From: Gp1-AA145 sp963757135
Lineage (GTDB): Bacteria > Acidobacteriota > Terriglobia > Terriglobales > Acidobacteriaceae
Assembly: GCA_963757135.1 (NCBI GenBank)
Contig: CAVWQE010000004.1
Coordinates: 620,001 to 684,000, forward strand
Direction: 5' to 3'
Length of the DNA stretch: 64,000 bases
The position numbers were made by a program, and so were the translations under genes. Positions 25,762 to 34,156 of this stretch are shown piece by piece (positions within the stretch are counted from its first letter, which is position 1; every line of letters begins with the position of its first letter). Below the pieces are notes generated by a model. The model did not search any database. It worked only from the letters and a program-made list of their open reading frames with translations, and was not told where the DNA came from.

Positions 25762-25826
25762 TTGGTCGGGACGGGCAGATTTGAACTGCCGACCCCTCGC
25801 ACCCCAAGCGAGTGCTCTACCAGGCT
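25762..25826. repeat. Right attachment repeat (inside tRNA-Pro)
   Basis: These 65 bp are identical to 15270-15334. They start one base before the CCA end of tRNA-Pro and stop inside its D loop. The rest of the tRNA lies to the right, so this side has the intact gene. Confidence 0.92.
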
Positions 25827-25839
25827 GAGCCACGTCCCG
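25763..25839 (-). tRNA. tRNA-Pro (anticodon GGG), CCA encoded
   Basis: Read on the minus strand, a 7-bp acceptor stem (CGGGACG with CGTCCCG) encloses a D arm (GCTC/GAGC). The anticodon stem CTCGC/GCGAG carries loop TTGGGGT, giving anticodon GGG. A 5-nt variable loop and T arm GGCAG-TTCAAAT-CTGCC follow, then discriminator A and an encoded CCA. All stems pair. It is the insertion target of the island on its left and lies just downstream of rnr's 3' end. Confidence 0.97.
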
Positions 25840-25893
25840 ACACGGGTCCGAACAGGATGTTCGAACGGGGTTGACTCAGAAATTCTACACCAG

Positions 25894-28545
25894 CTAGCGG
25901 CGCTTGCGTTTTGCACGAACAGGCTTCTCTTCCATCAACGCAAACTGGATCTTCTTCTCCACCGGATCGATGCGATCCACCAGCACATGCACGCGTTGCC
26001 CTAATCGAAAGATTCGCCGGGTGCGCTGGCCGATTATCTCCCGCGCGCTCTCGTGATACGTGTAGTAATCATCAGCCAGCGAATTGAGCGGGACCAGTCC
26101 CTCAACGAACATGTCGTTAAGCTCGACGAAGAAGCCGAACTTGGTCACGCTGATGATCAGTCCGTCGAAATCTTCGCCGACGCGGTCCTGCATGAACTTT
26201 GCCTTCTTCCATTCCATCAGCTCACGTTCCGCTTCGTCGGCGCGACGCTCCGACAAGCTTGAATCTTCGGCGATGGCGTGAAGTTCCTCGATCGCAATCG
26301 GCCCCGTTCCAAGCGGCGCAGCTTCGCGCTCGCGGCGCTTTGACCACGGAGATGCAGTGTCCGTGTGGCTTTGAGTGGAAGAGCGGCGCTTCAGCGCCGC
26401 GTCACTGACCGAGGAGTATTGGGCTTTAGCCCCTGAGAGCAAGGTCCCCACTGGCACTTCTCCATCCCAATGCTCTGCCGAATCTCGCAGCACATCTTTC
26501 AATGTCCTATGAACGATCAGGTCAGGATAACGGCGAATTGGCGAAGTGAAATGCGTGTACGTGGTTGCTGCCAGCGCAAAGTGCCCGAGATTCTCTTCCG
26601 AATACCGCGCCTGTTTCAAAGAGCGCAGCATTAAGTACGACAGAATCCGCTCTTCCGGCTTGCCCGCAATTTTTTCCGTCAGCTTCTGATACATGCGCGG
26701 CGTGATGTGCACTTCTTTGGGAATTTCGGTTTCTCTCGCGCGCTTGCCGGTGCCATAGCCTGCGCGCCTGTCCGTCTTGAACTGCATGCGCTGGATCGGC
26801 AGCGCGCCCACGCCGAGCGAATATCCAAAAGTCGCCGCGATCACTTCGAAGTCGTAAACCCTTTTGGCATCGGGCTTTTCGTGAATGCGATAGAGCGATG
26901 GAATCCCCTTACCCTCGAGATATCCCGCAACGCACTCGTTGGCCGAGAGCATGAACTCTTCGATGATGCGGTGGGCGATGTTACGCTCCGAACGAATGAC
27001 ACTTTTCATCAGGCCTTGTTCGTCGAACTCGATCACCGGCTCCGGCAGATCGAAATCAATGGAGCCTCGGCGCTCGCGCTTGCGGTTGAGAATTCCCTGA
27101 AGCTCCCGCATCACCTCGAAATTTTTCACCAGCCCGGCGTAACGCGCCTGCGAAGATTCGTCGCCTTCAAGGATCGCATTCACCGCGGTATAAGTCATGC
27201 GCTCGGCGGAGCGGATCACGCCCGGGCAGATTTCGTATCCCACAATCTCGCCGCGATTGTCGATTTCCATAATGCACGACATCACCAGCCGGTCGACCTG
27301 CGGACGCAGGCTGCAGATATCGGTTGAAAGCTCCAGCGGCAACATCGGAATGGCGCGATCGGGGAAATAAACGCTGGTCCCGCGCATCCGGGCTTCCTGA
27401 TCGAGCGCGGAATCCGGCGTGACGTATTGCGCGACATCGGCAATGTGCACCTGCAATTCGAAGTTTCCGTTTTCGAGTCGAGTGACAAGGACAGCGTCGT
27501 CGAAGTCGCGCGCAGTCTCGCCGTCAATGGTGACGATGGGCAAGTCGCGGAAATCCCGCCGCTTGCGGACTTCGGCCGATGGAATCACCGGATCGATCGC
27601 CTCAGCTTCGCTCAACACATCGGCGGGAAACCGGTGCGGCAAATGATGCTTCCGAATGATTATCTCGACATCAACGCCGAAGTCGTCTTCGCGGCCCAGA
27701 ATCTCGACCACCCTTCCGCGAGGACTCTGGGTTGCTGTTGGCCAGTCGGTGACCTCCACATCAACCACTACATTCTCGAGGTCACTCCACTCGGCGTGAC
27801 GGGCCGCCTCTTCGCCCAGCACGCGGTGTTTGGATGAACCCGTCGTTGGTCGCTGGTCGTTGGTCGTCCGCGAAACCTGTTCGCGAAGAGGCGCTTCTTT
27901 CCCCTCGTTTCTTTCCACGCGGCCGGTACCTTGAGCTTCTGCCAACGACCGACGACTGCCCTTAGCTTGCCCTGAGCTAAGCGAAGGGACCAACGACGGT
28001 TCCGGATATTCCATCCCCCGCGGAATAACAATTTCCTGCGATATCTTCGCGTCTATTGGCACTACGTAGTTCTGCCGCGAGCCATAGTTAAAGATCCCCA
28101 CCACCGTGGGATGCGCGCGCTGCACCGGCCTGACGATTCGCCCTTCAGCCCTGCCATCCGGGCGCACCTTTGTGACTTCGACCAGCACCTGATCGCCATG
28201 CATGGCCGGGCCAATGGCGGGAGGGGGAATGAAAATGTCTCCCGACAGCTGCGCTATTAACGCTCCGCTCACCGATTTCGGATCTGGCATCACGAATCCG
28301 AATCCGTCGCGGTGCACGCTCAGCTTGCCGGTGATCAGATTTTTGCCCGAAGCAGCTTGCGGAATTCCATATCTGTCGGAATCAAGTTGAACCAACTGCC
28401 CGGACGACACCAGCTTCTGCAGACGTCCTGAAAGCTGCTTTCGCTCTTCGCCATGCGAACTCAATTCACGCACCAGCGTCTTGTACGAAGCGGTTTGCTT
28501 CGGCTGGCGCTGAATTTTCTTCAGGATGGCGGAATCGGAGAGCAT
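25894..28545 (-). CDS. rnr: Ribonuclease R with two repeat-derived insertions
   Basis: An 883-residue 3'-5' exoribonuclease of the RNB family that degrades structured RNA. It has an N-terminal winged-helix region (1-65), cold-shock domain (about 70-150), RNB domain with the catalytic aspartate cluster TARDFDDAV, and a C-terminal S1 domain (FDGLIISVTKFGFFVEL) ending in a basic tail. Residues about 183-236 and 702-735 are low-complexity inserts encoded by dispersed DNA repeats (27839-27999 and 26341-26442), and explain why the protein is longer than the usual 700-815. They lie between domains, so activity may survive. ATG at 28545. Confidence 0.95.
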   Translation of the reverse strand: MLSDSAILKKIQRQPKQTASYKTLVRELSSHGEERKQLSGRLQKLVSSGQLVQLDSDRYGIPQAASGKNLITGKLSVHRDGFGFVMPDPKSVSGALIAQLSGDIFIPPPAIGPAMHGDQVLVEVTKVRPDGRAEGRIVRPVQRAHPTVVGIFNYGSRQNYVVPIDAKISQEIVIPRGMEYPEPSLVPSLSSGQAKGSRRSLAEAQGTGRVERNEGKEAPLREQVSRTTNDQRPTTGSSKHRVLGEEAARHAEWSDLENVVVDVEVTDWPTATQSPRGRVVEILGREDDFGVDVEIIIRKHHLPHRFPADVLSEAEAIDPVIPSAEVRKRRDFRDLPIVTIDGETARDFDDAVLVTRLENGNFELQVHIADVAQYVTPDSALDQEARMRGTSVYFPDRAIPMLPLELSTDICSLRPQVDRLVMSCIMEIDNRGEIVGYEICPGVIRSAERMTYTAVNAILEGDESSQARYAGLVKNFEVMRELQGILNRKRERRGSIDFDLPEPVIEFDEQGLMKSVIRSERNIAHRIIEEFMLSANECVAGYLEGKGIPSLYRIHEKPDAKRVYDFEVIAATFGYSLGVGALPIQRMQFKTDRRAGYGTGKRARETEIPKEVHITPRMYQKLTEKIAGKPEERILSYLMLRSLKQARYSEENLGHFALAATTYTHFTSPIRRYPDLIVHRTLKDVLRDSAEHWDGEVPVGTLLSGAKAQYSSVSDAALKRRSSTQSHTDTASPWSKRREREAAPLGTGPIAIEELHAIAEDSSLSERRADEAERELMEWKKAKFMQDRVGEDFDGLIISVTKFGFFVELNDMFVEGLVPLNSLADDYYTYHESAREIIGQRTRRIFRLGQRVHVLVDRIDPVEKKIQFALMEEKPVRAKRKRR
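26341..26442. repeat. Dispersed palindromic repeats inside rnr (second insert)
   Basis: The segment contains ACCACGGAGATGCAGTGTCC-like sequence, as in the genome-wide CCACGGAGACAC repeats. A perfect hairpin GCGGCGCT-TC-AGCGCCGC lies at 26383-26400, and a small GGGCTTTAGCCCC stem near 26430. It is read through in frame as part of rnr. Confidence 0.75.
27839..27999. repeat. Dispersed ACGACCAACGACC-type repeats inside rnr (first insert)
   Basis: The segment is bracketed by GTCGTTGGTCGCTGG-like repeats at 27839-27872 and CCAACGACCGACGACTG at 27942-27958. A TTGCCCTGAGC/GCGAAGGG-type block follows, and CAACGACGG closes it. The same repeat family occurs at 1697, 44315 and 55738. It is translated in frame as residues about 183-236 of RNase R. 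Confidence 0.78.
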
Positions 28546-28701
28546 CGAGTTCGCGTGGTTGCGGTTCCTAATCTGGAGCGACGCGTATGAATTCTAGACT
28601 GTCCGTCCGATCCTCGCCTGAGCGGGTCTATTGACACGTTTTAATTACGGGTATAAACAGGTGGGGCTTGTACCCGATCGTGGCGGGGCAAAGGAGGCTG
28701 T

Positions 28702-29775
28702 ATGCGGAGACGAATGACGTACGTGGTTCCATTGATAGCTTTGACTTTGTTGCTGAGTTCTGGTGCACAATCCCAAATGCAGATTTACGGAGCCTGGCAT
28801 TGCGGCAGTGACTATTGCACCTGGGCCAGCGTTCGCAACATGACCGATTTCGATACCAAGAACCATTGGATCATCGATCGGGGCGATGGATCTGGGCTCC
28901 CCTCAGTCAATCTCGTGATTCTGAGTTTTGTGCAGCCCCTGAAGCTGCTCAACAAAACCAACGACGCCGGGGACGTGAACGGTGTTCCCGTCGGAATGAA
29001 TTCCGCCATCGTGAACTATTTTACGAGCCACAACATTCGCGTGATGCTGTCCATCGGCGGCATCACTTACACCAGTTTCTGGGACCAGGCGCTCGCCGCC
29101 AATCCAACTCAATTAGGATTGAACGCCGCAGCGCTTGCCCAGAGCCTCGGCGTAGGCATCGAGATTGATTACGAGAACAGCTCCAGCCCGAATCTTACCG
29201 GACTGCAATCGTTCGTAAATGCCTATCGCTCTCAAATTCCTTACGATGCTACCGGCGCAAACCCTGCAGCGCGACTCACCATCGACCTCGGCGCCGGCGA
29301 TCAATGGCTTACCGACATCACTCGCTACGCTACTGCGAACTGGCTGAATGATGCTTCCCCAATTCTCGATTACGCCAACGCAATGGTACCCAACAAGCAG
29401 CCCAACACATCCGGCGCGGAGAGCAATTGGCAGCAGCACATCGACGGCAAATCAAACTATGCTCCACCCGTCCCGCCGCTGGCGCCCAACCGGTTCACCG
29501 GAAGTCTTTATATCGTGACCGGCCACAATCCCGCGCCCGAGTGCAACAATTTCAGCGCGTCGCTTGAGAACAGCACCGGAAGCTACGTGCAAACGGTCGC
29601 TCCGAATGGCGCAGGCACAACCCACGGAATGTTGGGCTTCATGTTCTGGGCGGCTGAGTGCCAGGGCACGCACTCGATTTGCACAACTCCGCCGAATACA
29701 TGTCAGGCAGGCGTAGGCACTGGAGCGAAAACTTACAACATACCGCTGCCAATGCCGGCATTAAGGCAGAACTGA
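28702..29775 (+). CDS. GH18-like secreted glycoside hydrolase
   Basis: A 357-residue exported protein. Residues 1-25 are a signal peptide (LIALTLLLSSGAQSQ). The TIM-barrel marks of family 18 are seen: VNLVILSFVQ, VMLSIGGITYTSFW (the SxGG motif) and GVGIEIDYEN, which matches DGxDxDxE with Asp156 and catalytic Glu158 kept but the first acidic position changed. MLGFMFWAAE supplies the last strand. A perfect ribosome site (AAAGGAGG) precedes the ATG at 28702. It may act on chitin-like or wall-derived polymers, or only bind them. It is divergent from rnr and followed by a terminator-like hairpin. Confidence 0.82.
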   Translation: MRRRMTYVVPLIALTLLLSSGAQSQMQIYGAWHCGSDYCTWASVRNMTDFDTKNHWIIDRGDGSGLPSVNLVILSFVQPLKLLNKTNDAGDVNGVPVGMNSAIVNYFTSHNIRVMLSIGGITYTSFWDQALAANPTQLGLNAAALAQSLGVGIEIDYENSSSPNLTGLQSFVNAYRSQIPYDATGANPAARLTIDLGAGDQWLTDITRYATANWLNDASPILDYANAMVPNKQPNTSGAESNWQQHIDGKSNYAPPVPPLAPNRFTGSLYIVTGHNPAPECNNFSASLENSTGSYVQTVAPNGAGTTHGMLGFMFWAAECQGTHSICTTPPNTCQAGVGTGAKTYNIPLPMPALRQN

Positions 29776-29802
29776 CCGGGACATCTTCGAGCGACGCGAT
29801 TG

Positions 29803-29844
29803 CTCCGCGGTAAGGCTGGACAATGCAGCTACCGCGGAGTTCTT
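29803..29844. terminator. Terminator-like hairpin after the GH18-like gene
   Basis: A perfect 10-bp inverted repeat (CTCCGCGGTA with TACCGCGGAG) has a 17-nt loop and is followed by TTCTT. The long loop and weak T run lower confidence. Confidence 0.55.
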
Positions 29845-30114
29845 GCGTGAGTGATGGTGTGAAGTAGAACACCGAGATATCGATTGGGCAGCCCGCTCCC
29901 CTTTGATCGGGGGAGTTCGAACTAGCAATCATGATCGCGAAAGCGGATCGAAGAAATGCATGGGTCGGACCGAGTTCCAGACCTGCAGATGATTGAAGCG
30001 AGCCTTGGTTGGGTATGGCAGTGATTCAACTAGACGAAATGGCGCGCTCTTCGGAGTGCACGGACTAGTACGCCCAAAACCCATTTGACCGAGCCGACAT
30101 TGTCAGAGACACTC

Positions 30115-30245
30115 ATTGACATTGATACCGCCCCTCTAAGGCATTGCCCTGAAAGAACCCGAAGCCTCGGTCTAAAGTACTTGGAAATGCACTACTCCCT
30201 AGAATTTGCTCAAATTACGACCCGAAAGTACAAATGTGGTCTCCG
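30115..30245. repeat. Duplicated intergenic segment, copy 1
   Basis: Its core CCGCCCCTCTAAGGCATT is shared exactly with 33163-33281, and flanking blocks (ATTGACA upstream, CCCTGAA, GCAC and AGTACAAAT downstream) align with gaps. ATTGACA ahead of the core resembles a -35 box, so the pair may be copies of a promoter or RNA leader. Confidence 0.7.
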
Positions 30246-30363
30246 TGATCGTCAGCTACAGTTGGGATTCCCAGGCGCAAGCTCCGTGCGGAATCTAGCC
30301 CCGCCCGAGGTAATCCCGCCACTGAAGGTTGACTCCGCAGCTCGTGAGGTCGCACCTGTGAAG

Positions 30364-30960
30364 TTATTCTTGCGGCTTCACGCTCCGGACCACCCCGTTT
30401 ATCGGCTGCGTTCCGAAGTGCTTACTTGCAGGTGAGCCGAGGTCTAGGGTGATGTTCGAGAAGCCTACCTGAGTTCCTCCTGCGATACAGACCGTGAGCG
30501 GAGATAACTCACCGTGAGGCGCAAAGGGTGCGTGGCCTCCATCACCCGTAACGCTTGCCATACCTTTAACAGCGAAACCGGTAGTGGTGGCAACCACGTA
30601 ATGGGCCGTAGGACAGTTGGCTGTGACGTAGTTCTGGTCAAAGATTACCTGGGCGTGCCTCATTGTGATGTGGTGCGTATGAGGGTCGCGTAACGTCGTG
30701 TCTGTCGTATTGTTGCTGATCATCCAAAGATCAGAGTGCTCCATGTTCAGCGCGGCAAAGAAATCTGCCTTGCTGGAGTCGCCCTTTACCTCGAGTGACC
30801 AGGTGCCGTGCATCTCGTACTGTCCATTGCTGAAGGGGTTGTAGTCGTCAATTGTTCCGTTGAGGGTCACCGGTGGCGGAGCCTGAGCCATCACGCCACT
30901 GCTCAATGCGAGTGCCAGGATTGCAATCTGTGTCACCTGCCAGAGAACTTTGCCGTTCAT
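30364..30960 (-). CDS. Secreted protein of unknown function
   Basis: A 198-residue exported protein: signal peptide of about 25 residues (VTQIAILALALSSGVMAQ), then a beta-rich domain (LNGTIDDYNPF...YEMHGTWSLEVKGDSSKADFFAALNMEHSD). His-rich DPHTHHITMRHA follows, with a C-terminal SNITLDLGSPASKHFGTQPINGVVRSV. The ATG at 30960 has GGAGG 6 nt upstream. From memory, similar proteins with a TWSLxxxGxxxxADFxAxLxM pattern are common in soil acidobacteria, without known role. The His cluster could bind a metal. It is divergent from the CadC-like regulator. Confidence 0.85.
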   Translation of the reverse strand: MNGKVLWQVTQIAILALALSSGVMAQAPPPVTLNGTIDDYNPFSNGQYEMHGTWSLEVKGDSSKADFFAALNMEHSDLWMISNNTTDTTLRDPHTHHITMRHAQVIFDQNYVTANCPTAHYVVATTTGFAVKGMASVTGDGGHAPFAPHGELSPLTVCIAGGTQVGFSNITLDLGSPASKHFGTQPINGVVRSVKPQE

Positions 30961-31126
30961 TGTCGACCTCCGAGAATATTGGAATCGGGAGGACTTTCTC
31001 AGAGAGGCCAACCTCGTGCAATGGAGATCGAATGAAAGTCGTATGAAGTTTTTGTGAAGCGCCAAACCACTGACCACTTGCTACTTAGCCGTTTATGTCG
31101 CATCATCTTCGCAGCAGCAGCAGCAG

Positions 31127-33052
31127 TTGGGGGCAGGTACGGCCCAAGTATTCCATTTCGGGGATTTCACACTTGATCAGTCGCGGTATCGGCTGCAACG
31201 GGGCGAGCGCATTCTGCGCCTGGAAAAGCAGCCGATGGAGTTGCTCTTCCTACTGGTAGAGAGAGGCGGAGAACTGGTTACGCGCGAAGATGTTGCAGAC
31301 CGGCTTTGGGGCACGACCGTTTTCGTTGACATCGACCAAAGCATAAACACCGCCATTCGCAAGATCCGATTGGTGCTGCGGGATGACCCGGACAAACCGC
31401 GCTTCCTGGAAACCGTAGTTGGGAAAGGATATCGGTTCGCGGCACCGGTGGCGGTCAACGGGGCGAGCGCACCATCTCCCCCGGCCTCACGTCCGGTCAC
31501 TCCTCAGCCGCACCTGGCGGATCAAGGCGCGACAATCGCAGCCGCGCGCGCCCTGCAGAGGCGCAGACACCCTCCTCGGTCAATGCTACTGGCGGGCGCA
31601 GTCGCGCTTGCAATCCTGGCGTCCGGTTGGGCGATCTACCTTCGCAACACGCGAAGCTCGATGCAGCCACCCATTCGGTCACTCGTGGTACTGCCTTTGA
31701 AAAACCTGTCAGGCGATCCCGGACAGGAGTACCTCGCCGACGGAATGACCGAAGCTTTGGTATCTCGCCTCTCCGGTATTCATGATCTGCGGGTGATTTC
31801 CCGAACGTCATCCATGCGCCTCAAGAATTCCGATCTCTCGGTTCCGGAGATCGCAAAAGCCTTGCAGGTGGACGCGGTTGTCGAGGGCTCCGTCATTCGA
31901 GAAGGCAATCGCATTCGCGTTACTGCCCAGTTGATTCGCGGCCTAACTGACGAACACTTTTGGTCGGAGACTTACGATCGGGAACTGCCTGACGTGCTTG
32001 CGTTACAGAGTGACGTGGCCCAAGCCATTGCCCGCAAAGTTGAGGTAACTGTTAGCGGGAAAGAAGAGCAGCGTCTCGCCGCATCGCACACCGTTTTGCC
32101 AGAAGCCTACGAAAGCTATTTGAAAGGCCGCTTCTCGTTACGTAACAGCAACACCAGGGCTGGCATTGAGAAGAGCATTCGTTACTTCGAGGAGGCAATC
32201 AGGAGAGACCCGGCATTCGCGCCAGCTTACGTTGGCTTGGCAGAGGCGCATGCTCACCTGGGCACAGTTATGATGGGCGAGGATGATCCCAATCGCGAGC
32301 GCCCCCAAGTGGCGAGCGCGGCCGCCAAAGCTCTAGAACTCGATCCAAATCTCGCCGAGGCTCATGCGCTGCTCGCCTGGATGGCGCAGGAACAGTGGCA
32401 CTGGGTGGAAGCTGAAACTGAATACCGGCGGGCGCTCGAATCAGACCCCAACGATTCGGATGCATACGCCGGACTAGCACAGTGGCTGCTATGTCAAGGC
32501 CGTATCGACGAGGCGGTCGCGTGGGCTCAGCGTGCACGTGAACTGGATAGGTTGGGGTCCGCAACCTGGGATCTCGCAGATATTCTATTTTTCTCCCGGC
32601 GCTATGACGAGGCGGTGCGGGAGTTACACAGTTTGCTCGCGGTACGTCCGAACGATCCCGGCGCATTGTGGATGCTCGGGTTCACCCTCGTCCTCAAAGG
32701 TCAACCGAACGAAGCCATTCCGCTGCTGGAAAGAGCGGCTACCCTTGCGGACCGCAGTTCCGGCTTCATCGATGTGCTAGCGGTTGCCTACGCCCGTGCA
32801 GGCCGTCGCTCCGATGCGCTGCGCATCCTCGCTGAATTGAAACGTCGCAAGCAGCATGGCTATGTCGCAGCCGCATCCTTCGTTATCGTTTACCTTGGCC
32901 TCGGCGAAAACGAGCAGGCGTTTGCCTGGATCGAGGAGGCTTACAAGGAACGGTCAAACATGCTGCAGTTCGTGAGGGTGCATCCACTCTTCGACCCGCT
33001 GCGTGGCGACCCGCGTTTTGCAGATCTGCTCCACCGCATCGGTCTTGGATAA
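31127..33052 (+). CDS. CadC-like transmembrane regulator: winged helix, one membrane helix, TPR repeats
   Basis: A 641-residue protein. Residues about 9-107 are an OmpR/PhoB-type winged helix (FGDFTLDQSRYRLQRGERILRLEKQPMELL by parts, ending VVGKGYRFAAPV). A Pro-rich linker leads to one membrane helix (SMLLAGAVALAILASGWAIYL). A beta-alpha domain with VVLPLKNLSGDPGQEYLADGMTEAL follows, of the adenylate-cyclase/TPR-associated type, and the C-terminal 300 residues are TPRs. Such proteins sense outside signals and bind promoters directly. The start is TTG at 31127 after a (CAG)5 run; the ribosome site is unclear. Confidence 0.9.
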   Translation: MGAGTAQVFHFGDFTLDQSRYRLQRGERILRLEKQPMELLFLLVERGGELVTREDVADRLWGTTVFVDIDQSINTAIRKIRLVLRDDPDKPRFLETVVGKGYRFAAPVAVNGASAPSPPASRPVTPQPHLADQGATIAAARALQRRRHPPRSMLLAGAVALAILASGWAIYLRNTRSSMQPPIRSLVVLPLKNLSGDPGQEYLADGMTEALVSRLSGIHDLRVISRTSSMRLKNSDLSVPEIAKALQVDAVVEGSVIREGNRIRVTAQLIRGLTDEHFWSETYDRELPDVLALQSDVAQAIARKVEVTVSGKEEQRLAASHTVLPEAYESYLKGRFSLRNSNTRAGIEKSIRYFEEAIRRDPAFAPAYVGLAEAHAHLGTVMMGEDDPNRERPQVASAAAKALELDPNLAEAHALLAWMAQEQWHWVEAETEYRRALESDPNDSDAYAGLAQWLLCQGRIDEAVAWAQRARELDRLGSATWDLADILFFSRRYDEAVRELHSLLAVRPNDPGALWMLGFTLVLKGQPNEAIPLLERAATLADRSSGFIDVLAVAYARAGRRSDALRILAELKRRKQHGYVAAASFVIVYLGLGENEQAFAWIEEAYKERSNMLQFVRVHPLFDPLRGDPRFADLLHRIGLG

Positions 33053-33162
33053 CGTTGGTTTTACCGGCAGCACGTCCTCTACTACGGGTAATCACTCCGA
33101 TTGGTCGGCAATGCTGAAGCTACGAAGCGGTTGGTCAATTGACGATAAATCTCTGGATCGTT

Positions 33163-33281
33163 GATTGACACTAATCCGCCCCTCTAAGGCATTACCCTGA
33201 AGTAACCGCTAAATACCGCGTCAAGTGCCCGGAATTGCACAAAGTATTCGCCTTTTCCACAGTACAAATAATGATCTGGAG
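33163..33281. repeat. Duplicated intergenic segment, copy 2, ahead of the bactofilin gene
   Basis: Related to 30115-30245, with the same core CCGCCCCTCTAAGGCATT, preceded by TTGACA and followed by CCCTGAA and AGTACAAAT. It lies in the 295-bp gap before the bactofilin start. Confidence 0.7.
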
Positions 33282-33347
33282 AGTAGAATTTTGTTGGCCA
33301 TCCAACTGCGGAGTCGGCCCAAATCAACATTTTCCTCAGAGGAAAGG

Positions 33348-33899
33348 ATGTCTTCTCACATGTGGAAGCCTACTAATCAGCCCACGGCACCAGGTCGTCC
33401 GACCGAGCCGGAGCGTATCACTTCATCAGCGCCGAGCGCTCCTGCGGTAACGGAAACGGCCGCCAGCAGTGCTCCGCGACCCGTTGCGGCCAGCACTGCG
33501 GACCAGGCTACCATCGGGAAGTCTCTCGTCATCAAGGGTGAAGTCACTGGCTCCGAGTCGCTTTACATCGATGGCCGGGTCGAAGGCTCGATCAACCTCG
33601 CGGGCAATCGCGTGACTGTCGGACGTAACGGCGTAGTCGCGGCCAACATCAACGCCCGTGAAATCGTCGTACTCGGAAAAGTGCGCGGTAACCTGACTGC
33701 CAGTGACCGGGTGGACATTCGCAGCGACGGTTCGCTGACCGGCGACGTGGTCGCAGCACGCATCTCGATCGAAGATGGCGCCTTCTTCAAGGGTGGAATT
33801 GACATCCGCAAAGCCGGACAGCAGCCTGGCCAGAAAGCCAACGGCGAAGAGAAATCATCGTCCACGGTTGCTTCAGAAGCAGTCGCTGCTCGCGCATAG
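33348..33899 (+). CDS. Bactofilin (polymer-forming cytoskeletal protein)
   Basis: A 183-residue bactofilin (DUF583). The N-terminus is Pro/Ala/Thr-rich and unstructured. The beta-helical core, about residues 55-150, shows repeated short strands: IGKSLVIKGEVTGSESLYIDG by parts, VEGSINLAGNRVTVG, NINAREIVVLGKVRGNL, VDIRSDGSLTGDVVAARISIEDGAFFKGG. It polymerises without nucleotide and usually scaffolds wall enzymes or positions proteins. The ATG at 33348 has AGAGGAAAGG just upstream; longer frames would translate the repeat at 33163-33281. A terminator follows at 33937. Confidence 0.95.
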   Translation: MSSHMWKPTNQPTAPGRPTEPERITSSAPSAPAVTETAASSAPRPVAASTADQATIGKSLVIKGEVTGSESLYIDGRVEGSINLAGNRVTVGRNGVVAANINAREIVVLGKVRGNLTASDRVDIRSDGSLTGDVVAARISIEDGAFFKGGIDIRKAGQQPGQKANGEEKSSSTVASEAVAARA

Positions 33900-33936
33900 G
33901 ACCGATCTAAGCTTTCCGCCTCTTTCTTTACACCAG

Positions 33937-33969
33937 ACAGGCGCCCCAGCAAGGGCGCCTGTTTTCTTG
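33937..33969 (+). terminator. Rho-independent terminator of the bactofilin gene
   Basis: A perfect 10-bp stem ACAGGCGCCC (33937-33946) with GGGCGCCTGT (33953-33962) and a 6-nt loop is followed by TTTCTTGTT. Confidence 0.92.
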
Positions 33970-34003
33970 TTATCGAACCCGTCAGTGGCGCATTGTCCTA
34001 ATT

Positions 34004-34135
34004 TGTTTTTCTTTGCGAACTTCGCGGATACACTCTGCGTTCTTCGCGGTTAAAGATTTTCGACTCCTCTCGCTAAAACCAGAAGCCCTTAACCGCAAGG
34101 GACGCTAAGAAAAGCGCTAAGAAACGCTAAGATCG
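34004..34135. repeat. Dispersed intergenic repeat (GCGGTTAA / CGCTAAGA type)
   Basis: The arms GCGGTTAA (34046-34053) and TTAACCGC (34089-34096) are inverted, and three CGCTAAGA units run in tandem at 34103-34132. This resembles the widespread ACCGCAAAGGACGC family found between genes in many bacteria. Confidence 0.65.
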
Positions 34136-34156
34136 TGAATCCAAAAAATTGGGACA

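Larger units (their letters stand above)
15270..25826. mobile_element. Integrative element inserted in tRNA-Pro(GGG), about 10.5 kb
   Basis: The element is bounded by perfect 65-bp direct repeats (15270-15334 and 25762-25826) that correspond to the 3' part of tRNA-Pro plus its CCA. A tyrosine recombinase gene starts 64 bp inside the left repeat. A PrimPol/RecA-type primase-helicase lies at the right. Between them are membrane, zinc-finger, HEPN-like and GT87 genes, several with visibly lower GC than the flanks. No capsid, terminase, relaxase or type IV secretion gene is present. It is therefore better called a phage-satellite-like or plasmid-like integrative island than a prophage or ICE. Confidence 0.88.
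29776..30363. other. Gene-poor intergenic region with hairpin and a duplicated segment
   Basis: This 588-bp stretch holds a hairpin at 29803-29839 and a segment (30115-30245) repeated at 33163-33281. A plus-strand frame from 30085 reads through that repeat and overlaps the 30364-30960 gene, with no ribosome site or family resemblance. It is not called as a gene. Confidence 0.5.

Noticed and set aside
30085..30435. 116-codon plus-strand frame
   Set aside because: It reads through a duplicated intergenic segment and overlaps a secreted-protein gene on the other strand, without a ribosome site.
31111..31126. (CAG)5 run before the CadC-like gene as a functional microsatellite
   Set aside because: Only five units; slippage or phase variation is possible but nothing supports it, and the start codon follows directly.
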